From positions 6,510,001-6,574,000 of the forward strand of contig NC_062257.1 in NCBI RefSeq assembly GCF_905475465.1: DNA of 64,000 bases. The letters run 5' to 3'. The stretch comes from Pieris napi. Lineage: Eukaryota > Arthropoda > Insecta > Lepidoptera > Pieridae. Each line of letters begins with the position of its first letter. The stretch's first letter is position 1. Below are positions 1-10,600 of the stretch, piece by piece. The notes beneath the pieces are model-generated. The model saw only the letters and a program-made list of their open reading frames with translations. It was not told the DNA's origin and ran no database searches. Position numbers and translations under genes: made by a program.

Positions 1-117
1 TTGTTGATCCTAATCGAATCCTAACAAGTAATAAATACTCATTTTGGAAGTGCATTCATTTTATTTGACCGATACCCTTGTTTTATTCCTAACTCTATGG
101 ACATATAAAGCCTACAA

Positions 118-311
118 ATCAGGGACAACCCTTGGACAATTGACATTTTTAAGATTGTAATTTGACGGTTTCACTTCGATAGATTACAATCTACCGAATA
201 ATAATACGTTAAATTGTAAGCAGTACGCTGATGTTCACAATCTTTCAGTTTATAATCTCGCGAGATAGATTACAATCTAACGGTATTTACAATTTTACGT
301 TAACATATACA
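118..311. repeat. MITE copy, truncated (TCTCGCGAGA family)
   Basis: Partial copy of a palindromic element also present at 51645-51912 and 62891-63168. It contains repeated AGATTACAATCTA-like words, the palindrome TCTCGCGAGA, and the terminal sequence TTTTACGTTAACATATA. The outer end on the left is missing. Confidence 0.6.
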
Positions 312-1148
312 TTTTTATTTCACATTATTCTCATTTCTTCATGTTCTGCAAGAACCCTTTCGGGTAATGGTCTCCTCCTGAACTTCCTAATTGGATCTGG
401 TCTTTGTTTCCTCCATCGAATTCTCTTCTGAAACCCGAAAGATGCCGTCTTTCCACGTTTCTAATTAATTTTGGTTATTATAAAATATAAGTAAATAGGT
501 TCTAAAAGAAATGCTAATAAAATGATGCAGTCTGCGGGTAATGATAGGATTATTATTTTATTTTAAAAGTCCTTAGTGTTTTTAGTCACCGTATTAAAAT
601 TTGTAGAGACTTATAACCCTTCTAATGATAATTTAAAGTGATTTAGTTTTTTTCATCTTTACTGTTGTAATTTTGAGTTTTCATACTCCAAGTATGCGTT
701 ACCATGGCAACCGAAATTTACAATATAATATGTAAATGCTTTTAGACACATCATTTAATGATTCGGCATTTTCCAGCCCATTATTCTTTATTGTTTGTAT
801 TGACTTTATAGAGTAGCCCTGCTGTTAATCCCTTACAGATTTTGTTCGCGACAGAATTTCTTTAGTACACATTATTTTTAAAGCAATCATCTGTTTCGTT
901 TTAGCACATTGTTAACACAATTTGCCAGAAAGAGACAAGACTAGAGTGCAAATACATTGATTTCGTTTTTTATGATATAACGGGGCTATTATATAACGTT
1001 ACCGTCGCCCATAGACACATTGCCAAGCGCGTTGTCGACCTTTAACTTTTTTTAAGTTAATACGAATGATTTTTTACTAATTAAACTCTTTAGGTTTTTG
1101 AAACTTTGAATTGAAACTAAATATTAAATAAGACTTTAAATATTCCAG
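312..1148. other. AT-rich non-coding stretch before first visible exon
   Basis: No exon, terminal repeat or known mobile element is recognised here. It is probably an intron of the plus-strand gene whose exon begins at 1149, because that exon is preceded by a normal acceptor (TATTCCAG). Confidence 0.4.
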
Positions 1149-4100
1149 CGCGGAAGAGCTAGCGGAGAGAACAGATGTGATCAACGTGGTCCGACAGCTA
1201 GTTGAGCGGCAGACAGAACTGTGGACTCTTCCGGCTGAGCTCCTTCACGAAGCTTACATTCACCTTGCGCATACGCAGCCTGCCCACCTTGATTCCTTAT
1301 TGCTTCGGAGAGCCGAGTTAGTATCTTTTCCACTATTTATATTAATATAATTATAAATAATAATAAAAATTACATAATTTAAAATGTTTTAATTTAAAAT
1401 GTGAAACAGCGCCATCTGTTGTAAGCCTAATGCAATTTTAACGGTATAAGTAATGTTAATTATCTCCGAAACGCCGGCAACGCACTCGCGAGCCCCCCTA
1501 CATTTAATGTCCATGGGCGTTAGGTATTTCCGGGCTATATCGACTTTAGGTCCTTCAAAGAGCGTGCAAATTCTTAAAAGGCCGGCAACGCACTCGCGAG
1601 CCCCCTACATTTAATGTCCATGGGCGTTAGGTATTTCCGGGCCATATCGACTCTAGGTCCTTCAAAGAGCGTACAAATTCTTAAAAGACTGGCAACGCAC
1701 TCGAGAGCCCCCCTGCATTTAGTGTCCATGGGCGTTAGGTATTTCCGGGCGATATCGACTCTAGGTCCTTCAAAGAACGTACAAATTCTTAAAAGGCCGG
1801 CAACGCACTCGCGAGCCCCCCTGAATTTAGTGTCCGTGGGCGTTAGGTATTTCCGGGCCATATCAACTCTACGTCCTTCAAAGAGCGTACAAATTCTTAA
1901 AAGGCCGGCAACGCACTCGCCAGGCATTAAGTGTCGTATCGTGAGCGCGGCCGGTGCAGCCGGTACGCGTTAGAGTGAGACAGACTATATAGGCGTGTTA
2001 TTCTGAGAGTGGTTGTGGATTGAAATAACATCAAAGAAAAAAAATCCTGAATAAATAAATAATTATAATTGCATGTTGACAAAAAATGCTATGCAATAGC
2101 TTTACCGCCGCAGTCGCCGAGTGCCACACGTTTTTTTTACAAGTTCTTTGTGATGGCATGTGCATGGTGATGAGAATTGTATAAGAGTGGATGTCCACAG
2201 AACAGCGGAGGCCAACGCGAATTCGGAGAGTGGTGTGCGGCGAGTGTGGGCTCGAGACCACTTCTTGCACGCTGCTACAGCGACTGCTACCACACAGCCT
2301 GTGCCTTCTAGTAATATGTAAGCAATCTTCTTATTGATCCCAATTTTTGAAGTTATACTTCTTTTGGCGCGTTAGCGAAAAATGATGAGAGTAAATTCTT
2401 ACGATGCGAGCGCACACCGTCACTAAAAACCGACACCCGCACACCGTCAGAAAAACCGACACCCGCACACCATCACAAAAACCCGCACGCAGTCACAAAA
2501 AACCGACATCCGCACACCGTCACAAAAAACCGACACCCGCACACCGTCACAAAAACCGACACCCGCACACCGTCACAAAAACCGACACCCGCACACCATC
2601 ACAAAAACCCGCACGCCGTCAGAAAAACCCGCACGCCGTCACAAAAAACCGACACCCGCACACCGTCACTAAAACCGACACCCGAACACCATCACAAAAA
2701 CCCGCACACCGTCTTAAAAACCCGCACGCCGTCACAAAAAACCGACACCCGCACACCGTCACAAAAAACCGACACCCGCACACCGTCACAAAAACCGACA
2801 CCCGCACACCATCACAAAAACCCTCACGCCGTCAGATAAACCTGCACGCCGTCACAAAAAACCGACAACCGCACACCGTCTTAAAAACCCGCACGCCGTC
2901 ACAAAAACCGACACCCGCACACCGTCACAAAAAACCGACACCCGAACACCATCACAAAAACCCGCACGCCGTCACAAAAACCCGCACGCCGTCACAAAAA
3001 ACCGACACCTGTATATCTGTTCAAGCGACGGTAAAACAGTCTGGGCCGCTAGCTCTGTATTATCGACAAGTTGCATTGAAATGTCCAAATCTCAAAACAT
3101 ACTGATATTAACTTTGCGTAAAGAAAACAAAGAATAAATAATAAGAGAAATAAATTTGTTATTGCGCGCATAATTTGGCACCGCCCACCACGCCCGTGTT
3201 ATACACGGTAAAATTACAGAGGCGGTGGAAAAGAGGAGTGTTATACTGTATTATTAATACTTTGTCTACCACCAAAATAATCCCAACGCACGAAACTATC
3301 AAATTGTTAGAACTCCTAAAATCCATTTATATCATCCTTCAAAGCAGTACTAAATATGGCAAGAATAACTCACAACTACGTCGAGGCAGAATATAAAATA
3401 CCATACGTATCACCTCGACGTCCGCAACTGAGCGTTTTTTAAGGTTGTTTCTGGTGCATACCACCACGATGTGGAACCAGCTGCCCACTGAAGTATTTCC
3501 GAACCAATTCTTAAGGTCCTTCAAAAAAAGAGCGTACCAATTCTTAAAAGGTCGGTACTTGTGAGCCCTCTGGTATGAGAGTACGGCAATATGTCTAAAC
3601 ATCAGATAATAATAAAAAATTGTATGAGTTCCCATAAATACTGTGTTCAGTTGGCTTAGGGCCGTGTGTGGTGGGTGTACCATGAATCGATCCTGTCCTA
3701 AAGTAAACAGTTAATAATAATAATAATAAAGCCCGTTTTATATCCAATCATGACAAAAAAAAACAAATTATAATACACAGCTTAGATTATTTTACATTTT
3801 TATACATATTTTTTGAAGTTATACTTCTTTAGGCGCGTTATGAAAAATTGATGAGAGTGAAATTTTACGATGCGCGCGCACCTGAGACACAAAGTTGTCA
3901 GTGTGATTATAGCGTGCGCGAGCGAGATGGGAATAAGACAATCTACAAGTAAAAAGAAATAGAATATGCGTGAAGTTAGCAGCTATGCCAAGGATGAACA
4001 TAATGACATTTACCTTTTAATTATTTTTTCAAAGAAATTTAGCAATGCTTTTTCATAAAGACCTATTGTTACTTAGTTAAAAGGTTATGAAACATACGTA

Positions 4101-6871
4101 GTTATTAAATTGAATGAATAATATAATAAAGTAATAAATAATAATGATTACTATTAATATTAATTAATAATTGAATAATATACTAAATATTAAATATTAT
4201 TAAATTATTAACGTTAAATATTTGTTATTAATTATTTAATATTTAAAAAAAATAAAGAAAGCCAAAGAAGTATAACTTCTTACGCGCGTACATAAGTACA
4301 CGCACCCTTTTTTTTCTTTTGCTTGTTATTCTATATTCTAGCTTCAGTTCCATCGGAACCCCTTCACGGGTAAAGGCCTCCTCCAGCTTTTTCCAACTGA
4401 CTATGTCTATGGCTCTCTTTCTCTATGTAATTTATCCACTACAGTAAACAGTTACCAGACAATAATATCTGTTGATTTTCTCAGGAACAACGTTCCAGCT
4501 CGACGGACGCGAACAAGAGACGCGGCCTCGGACGCGTCGTCTGGTTCTCTTTCTTCTGCTATGACGATTGTTACACGGTATGCATTTCTACTTACGTATA
4601 CAAATTATGTATAAGGGCTAATTTATTTTACAAACTATTAATAATTGGGTATTTAGTTTTAGTTTATTGCCAGTTCTTCTCTTCCGTTCTACGTTGAGAA
4701 CTGGCAGTAAATGTAAAATTAGAAGCATTAATATGTGTTTCTTTACTGACGAGTTATAAGTGTACATTGTGTTACCTATATGAATAAATGATTTTGACTT
4801 CTTGAGTCAAAAACATAAAAGTATGTTTTTTTTGTTTTTAAAATTTTGTCCTTTCATTTAAGTTTCTTAAGTGAATTGTTATTGGCAAGACAAAAATATA
4901 TAAAATGTAAAAATCTTAGCTGTTTTTTTGTAATTATTGGAAATTAATCGGGCTTTTATTATTGTTAAGTCGATTGTTGACTTTTTAATATTAAAAGTTA
5001 TGCACGTCCCATAAGGGGGGGGGGCATAATTTTTGGGAAAAGGAAACCCTGACCTAATCTAACTTCAGTCTAAGTAATTTAAGTCTAACTTAATTTTCTA
5101 GTTCTAAATGATGTACTCGGTCAATATGGTAATATTCGTTTCTAACAGGGTCCGAAGCAGTGAGGAATGCACGAGTAGCGGAGTGATCTGTTCTCCACCT
5201 TTAAGAGATTCAGCTCCGGACTCCAACGACTCGGCCAGTGATTATAATGAGGTAGATCTCTTTTTATTTTTTTGAAGTGAAACTTCTTTAGGCGCATGAG
5301 GGTATATTTTTTTTAAAAACGTCACGAAGATGTGCAGCGTTATTGTCGAAGAAAAGGGAGCGATTAAGACCGATTGAGATAGAGAGTGAGAAGAGCGAAT
5401 TGCCATATAGAAATTCTTAAAATTAAAATTGCGCTAAATATTCATGAAATATTAGTATTTTATATTTTATGCAAAATAATTTGTTGAAATCTCAAATGAT
5501 GAATTGTAAATTAAAATGCCACGTATTTTTGTTTTAGAAGAAATAAATTTAAAAAAAAATGTAATTTGTATTAATTTTCGACACTTTTATCTTATCCCTT
5601 TAAGTCTCGAATCTAAAGTATTGATTTTAGATTTAAAAATTAGTTTACCAAAGACATTCTGACATGTGTACTTTGTACGCACGCATTTTTTTTATTTTAA
5701 TTATGCTCAGTTGGGAGTACTTTTAAATTCCTAAATTTGTCTTGAATGAATTTTTACAAATGTCAAAACATGACATTTGACATACGGGAGTCACACTTAG
5801 CACTGAGCATCTCTGGAACTTACTCGCGTACGCTGTACAGTTTTTTTTTTTTAATTCCAGACTGGCGCGTGTTCAGAGGACGAATGTGTGATCACAGCAT
5901 CACTCCACATCCCGGCCATGCGTCCGCGCCGCAGGTCCACCTCTGGGTCGTCGTCATCAGCGAAACGGGACTCCGCAGTCGGTTCATCACCGGCCTCACC
6001 CGCTTCGGCATCGAATGCCTCATCACCGCCGGCCAGTCCGCCCCCACGCGCGCCCGAACGAAGAAATGATATCGAGAGACTCGTAACTCTTGGACGGTAA
6101 GAACACACCAAGTTTTTGCTTAAGCTTACTGATGAAACCGTTTCAAAGTTTCATCAAATGTGATCACATGTATCAGAATGCACACGATAATTACATGTTT
6201 CATGATGTACAGGTGAACACATGTATCATTATGTACATGATAATTACATGTATCATTATGTACAGGTGAACACATGTATCATTATGTACATAATTACATG
6301 TATCAGGATGTACATGATAATTACAAGTATCAGGATGTACAGGTGAACACATGTATCATTATGTACATGATAATTACATGTATCATGATGTACATGATAA
6401 TTACATGTACCATGATGTGCAGTTGAACACATGTATCATAATGTAAACAATAATTACAAGTATCATTATGTACAAGTGAACACGTGTATCAGGATGTACA
6501 TGATCTAAAGAAGATTGGAGAACTTATTAAAACATATTGAGAACAAACTATAAAGATTATCACATATTATATCTTGTTTTATAAACTATTCTGATTTCAG
6601 GGAACGAAACACATCAGACGCGCGCGCAGTCATAGTGAGACAACACGATGAGACAACAGTCTCTCGAGCCACGAGAATATCTCGTGAAATACGGCGGGAA
6701 GAAGTCGTCCGGAACGATCAGACCATAAAAAAAGAAGAACAAGTGAAAAACGATCTAGTCAGAAGAGATGAACAGATCAGGAGAGATCTAGTCAAAGACG
6801 AGAGGAGAGAGGGGACAATGCTTTACAAGCGGGGAGAATTAATATCGAGTGCACAGACTCGGCCCGCATGA
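1149..6871 (+). CDS. 3' end of a multi-exon gene; possible RhoGAP-type C-terminus with Ser/Pro-rich and charged tail
   Basis: Five exons join in one frame through GT-AG sites: 1149-1316 (donor GTTAGT), 4485-4577 (donor GTATGC), 5149-5251 (donor GTAGAT), 5861-6096 (donor GTAAGA) and 6601-6871 (stop TGA). Upstream exons lie outside the window. The first exon reads AEELAERTDVINVVRQLVER and on to WTLPAELL, which resembles the last helices of a RhoGAP domain; this is a weak family guess. Exons 2-4 are low-complexity Ser/Thr/Pro/Arg-rich (for example SSPASPASASNASSPPASP). The last exon is a strongly charged segment with repeats around VVRNDQTIKKEEQVKNDLV, likely helical, ending QTRPA. Introns carry a minisatellite, LINE tails and two MITE-like copies. 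No other protein family is recognised. The exon structure is much more certain than the function. Confidence 0.7.
1471..1925. repeat. Tandem array of a ~108-bp LINE 3'-tail unit
   Basis: About four units with a period of 108-109 bases, each starting near GCCGGCAACGCACTCG and containing CCATGGGCGTTAGG and CCTTCAAAGAGCGT. The same words make up the 3' tail of the LINE family at 47680-48095, so the array arose by amplification of a LINE tail inside the intron. The long open frames across it on both strands reflect the repeat, not a gene. Confidence 0.8.
2350..3010 (+). repeat. Minisatellite grown inside a palindrome-ended element
   Basis: An element start (GAAGTTATACTTCTTT then GGCGCGTTAGCG) at about 2350 runs into a long array at 2404-3010. 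The units are variants of CACAAAAAACCGACACCC plus GCACACCGT, mostly 18 or 27 bases. The related copy at 40333-40590 has a single CACACCGTCACAAAAAACCG at the same internal position, so the array is an expansion of an element-internal segment. A 233-codon open frame across it is Lys/Pro/His/Thr repeat translation only. Confidence 0.8.
3340..3690 (+). repeat. LINE 3' fragment (reverse-transcriptase C-terminus remnant)
   Basis: Contains TGTGGAACCAGCTGCCCACT, TATTTCCGAACCAATTC and AAAGAGCGTACCAATTC, the same order as the LINE copy at 47680-48095, but degraded and frameshifted. Confidence 0.7.
3811..4315 (+). mobile_element. Palindrome-ended non-autonomous element, full-length copy
   Basis: The left end is GAAGTTATACTTCTTT followed by GGCGCGTTATGAAAAA. 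The right end is GCCAAAGAAGTATAACTTCT followed by ACGCGCGTACATAAG and a T-rich run. Each end carries the near-palindromic 13-mer GAAGTTATACTTC. Copies with the same ends lie at 31792-32164 and 45085-45446. No coding capacity; superfamily not assigned. Confidence 0.7.
4630..4810 (+). repeat. LINE 3' tail fragment
   Basis: Shares TACGTTGAGAACTGGCAGTAA-like and TGACTTCTTGAGTC-like words with copies at 8440-8600, 11640-11790, 42775-43015 and 43850-44010. Non-coding. Confidence 0.5.
5264..5700 (+). mobile_element. Palindrome-ended element, GAAGTGAAACTTC subfamily
   Basis: The left end is GAAGTGAAACTTCTTT followed by GGCGCATGAGGG. The right end contains ACATGTGTACTTTGTACGCA followed by a T run. 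It is the inverted relative of the full copy at 61847-62208 and shares the internal words ACGTCACGAAGATGTGCAGC and GAAGAAAAGGGAG. It lies in an intron of the 1149-6871 gene. Confidence 0.65.
6130..6510. repeat. Intronic tandem repeat (ACATGTATCATTATGTAC)
   Basis: Irregular tandem array built from ACATGTATCATTATGTACA alternating with GGTGAAC or TGATAATT spacers, giving composite units of roughly 24 and 50 bases. It fills most of the last intron of the 1149-6871 gene. Confidence 0.85.
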
Positions 6872-6971
6872 CATACTGTATACTTTGATTTTATACATAA
6901 ACGACTATTTATCATGTGTGTTATTATTAGACCCTAAAAAGTTATTTATTTATTTATAAAAGCCAACGCAT

Positions 6972-7231
6972 AGGGGCCTCATAGCCTAGCGGTCTTATTA
7001 AGTGGCAGCTAGGTGAGGGGTACCGGGTTCGATTCCCGGTTCGAGGGCAAGTTTTAATTTCATTTAAATTTGTTCTCGGCCTTTGGGAGGGTTGTGCGGT
7101 ACCGGGCGAGTGCTTAAACCGTACATGGAGGACATGGTCGAATTTCTAAGGCAAAAAGCACGAATGATAAAAATCTCATACTTGACGCTGGCTAATGCAC
7201 AAATCGTGCCAGAGCCATAAAAAAAAAGCCA
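6972..7231 (+). mobile_element. tRNA-derived SINE (family 1)
   Basis: The head has a Pol III A box (TAGCCTAGCGGTCTTATTAA) and B box (GGTTCGATTCCCGG). The body reads TGTTCTCGGCCTTTGGGAGG and the tail is A-rich. A second copy with the same head, body and order is at 61482-61690. The body after the B box shows it is a SINE, not a working tRNA gene. Confidence 0.85.
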
Positions 7232-7344
7232 ACCCCAACCTACATTGATACATTGGTACAAGAACAATATTAATACGATATTTACTGTAACAAGCACTTA
7301 TAGGCATAACAAACACGAAAAGAAAAGAATTAAACAAACTATGT

Positions 7345-7425
7345 TTTTTTTAAGTGGGCAAACGGGCAGGAGGCTCACCTGTTAAGTGATACCACCGCCC
7401 ATGGACACACATGCTAGATGCGTTG
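7345..7425 (-). repeat. LINE 3' tail fragment, inverted
   Basis: Contains GGGCAAACGGGCAGGAGGCT and the CACCGCCCATGGACAC motif. These are the reverse of the 3' tail at 48030-48090 and are followed by no coding remnant. Confidence 0.6.
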
Positions 7426-7661
7426 AATTGACTTAGTGTGGTCCCCCCGACTTAAGATATCCAGGCCTATCTCCTTTATCAGATCGGTGAGTTTTGGCCG
7501 CGCGCGTTCTTCAGGAAGGGGCAAATGAGATGGTGGTATACCATGGGGCATACCCCATGCCCTGTTGGAAACAATGTACCTATAATCTATATAAACAGGA
7601 GGGTCTAACCCTCCTCTGCCAAGATATATGTTTTATAAAAAATGCAAAAAGTTTTTATAAT

Positions 7662-10600
7662 TTATTTTCTGTGTAATTTATCTCTCATTATGATCCCGCC
7701 CAACTTGGATACATTGTCTTGATATTCTGTCTTGCCGAGGGGCGGGACGGCAGACGTTGTTTCTGAAAGAATTAAATATGTTTAAAATACATTAATATAC
7801 TCAATTTAAACAAGGCATACTATCTATAATAGTCTTCCTGATAGCCAATATATTCCAGAACTAGCTGGCCTGGCGAACATCGTACCGCCTAACAGTCGAT
7901 TCTTTATTTGTTTAAAATACTTATTCTGCTATTCGGGACACCGGTCTAGCTAAGATAAAAAAAAGAAAGTTGATAAGACAACAAATACATTATGTCAAAA
8001 AATAAAAATTTACCTTCCCGGAACCCCTCCACTAAAACTTGAACTTTATGCTATGGTATTAAAGTTCAAATTGACTTTTAAGTATTATTACGAATATTTT
8101 GTATGGGAATATAGAAAAGTGTTGTTTTTAGACTTTTTCACTCAATTTTTTTTTTATTTTTCTCCGTAAGAACCATCCTCGTACTTCAAGCTATATTATT
8201 AAAAAAAAACAGACAAATCGGTCAAGCCGTTTTCATGTTATGTCGTGACAACGGAAAACGGGTTTCATTTTTATATATATAGATAAAAGAATTCCTTTCC
8301 AAACAATTGAATCAGTTTGTCTAACAACGATGAAGCGGTCAAACCCAAACTCCTATATGTTATATACGAAGCGAAAGCACTTTTTGTAAAGCTATAGAAA
8401 GGGTCTAAATGATAAATATATATGAAATGCTTCTAAATTTACATTTACTGCCAGTTCTAAAATCAAGGGCGTAGAACCGAAGAGAAGAACTGAAAATAAA
8501 CTCTCCGCTACTCTTTTTAATCGCCAAGTTTTATGTTTTACTCAACGTTTGTAAGGAGCTGCAACCATTACACCATGTTCCACATGACATCTTAAGTAAT
8601 TAATAATAATAACATAAATTAAAAACAAAGAGTTGTCCTCTATCAGCAGAAGGCACGGTGAAATAGGAGCACACACTTACATTCTCGTGGGAACAACACG
8701 CAAATTCATAGTCGAAATAACTAACATTACCGCATACACGAATTCAAGTCCGACCAGTAACCACAAGTACCAACTAATAACACTGAGACCTGACATGTGA
8801 CACATTGCTCACATGCACCCACACACTCACGCATGTTATCAAAATTGTAATTATTGTTATATTATGGGTTTATATAATTATTTTTGTTACGGAATAGATG
8901 GAAACACTGACATAGGTATTGTTTAATTAAAACGGTTCCCAAATCTTACACATTGTAATGAATATCTACTTTTTTTATATGTCTAACTTAATTTCTGTGT
9001 AGGTTTCCTCGCGATGTTTGAAAGGAAAACTTATTGGCCTAGACCAGAGTTGAGAGTCGCGCTCCTAGCTATCCATCCTTATTTAAGATAAATTTTATGA
9101 TGTTTTAGCTTTTTGAGGAAAGCCATTTCACATAAAATACTGGGGAGGTAATCATTTCAAACTTACCGCATTTAGCTCTAGGATCGGCGCCTGCTCCACC
9201 CTGTTTGGAGATGGTCTTTGGTGTGGTCATCCTCGGCTTTGGACCCACTCGACAAGGGTCTCCTGGAAGCCTCATAGGCTGCGCACAAGGTCCGGTACCG
9301 CTTTCATCAGAGGCGCGTTGGAGTCCTTCGAACTTCGCACCCGGGCCTAGAACGTCGAAAGTAGTATAAGAAACATTCTACCTGTTTTCTAACCATATTT
9401 TTATACGTAAATCATTGACTGCGACGATGGATGAAGGGAACGCCCTTGGTCAATACCGTCTTCACCATAAGGGTACACGGGGCCCGTGCCCAGGGCCCCC
9501 CATTCTCAGGGGGCCCCGAAGGACCGACAAGTTCTCTCCCACATTTATTCTCAAAACATTTTTGTCGGGCACATTACACTTTTTTCACAAATCAGTCATC
9601 TTATCAGAAGGTATTTACAAGGCATATACTACGCCATTATATCGATAACTGCGCCTATTCCTACTGTACTAATTAATAAGGATATAATAGAAGACTCAAA
9701 AGAAATCTCGAAAGAAACCGTTATCGTAATCGTAACCAAAAAACCAGCAGCATTCTAATATCATTAATGACATAATATTTCATACTGTATTTCATGACCT
9801 ACTTAGTATTTTTTTTTATTAAAATTAGCTTTTTTTACTTTCCAAAAGCGCTCCAAATTCTTGTGTGCCCAATGGCCCAGCCTAGTTTAAGACGGCCTTA
9901 CCCTTGGTAGCTTTTCTTCCATCCAGATTGTAACCCAATGGACCAAGTATCAAAAAACCTTAATCTAGGTACACCGGCAAGCTTATTCCGACCGTTTGGG
10001 TTTAAAACATGTAGAGAGCAAAAACTCATACTCAAATGTAACCCACCTGATTCGCAGTAATCAACTTGATACGTGGATTTATTTCTATCTCTATCTATCC
10101 TCTGTTTCAGCTCTGGTGATGCCTCGTTTTGTAAGATGCTATACAGCATCGGGTATTTTGACTGCAACTGTAATTAAAATACTCTTGAAATATGTATATC
10201 TATCTATAATATGTATATATATCCGTTGCCTAGTACCCATAACACAAGCTTCACCAGCTTAGCATGGGACTAGGTCAATTGGTGTGAATTGTCTTTAAAA
10301 AAATAAAAAAATATATATATATACAGAATTTACAATATTCTTAACCTTACATAGTAATAATTATAATTAAAACTAATAAATAGAAAATTAAAACAAATTT
10401 AAAAAGTTCGGTCCCTGTGGTAGTGTACTTCTCGCGTGCAGCATTTCAGCAGCTGTATTGCGATACTTATTGAGCGAGGATAGCACCAGCTCTGGGGTCA
10501 CCGGTACTGTCAGACGCCAACTTTAATCTTTAATTAGCGCCTGTGCACTTGAACCCCACGGCCCAAGAGTATTAAAATCTAATTGAAATAGAACGTACTT

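Noticed and set aside
1574..1973. Overlapping ~118-codon frames on both strands
   Set aside because: Products of a tandem LINE-tail array with a period of about 108 bases, a multiple of three, which keeps frames open by chance.
2404..3105. A 233-codon open frame on the plus strand
   Set aside because: It is a translation of an 18/27-bp minisatellite (Lys, Pro, His, Thr repeats) and has no splice or family support.
5746..6111. Overlapping 70-107-codon frames around the fourth exon of the left gene
   Set aside because: Shadows of the real exon 5861-6096, whose frame connects to both neighbours.
6130..6510. CRISPR-like array
   Set aside because: Repeats and spacers are both repetitive and the DNA is an animal intron. 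It is a simple tandem repeat.
6972..7045. tRNA gene
   Set aside because: A and B boxes are present, but they are the head of a SINE with a body and A-rich tail that recurs at 61482. The cloverleaf is not maintained.
9347..9377. Extending exon 4 of the 7662-13882 gene to 9377
   Set aside because: That acceptor has a poor pyrimidine tract and would break frame with the exon at 10047-10167. The acceptor at 9346 fits both.
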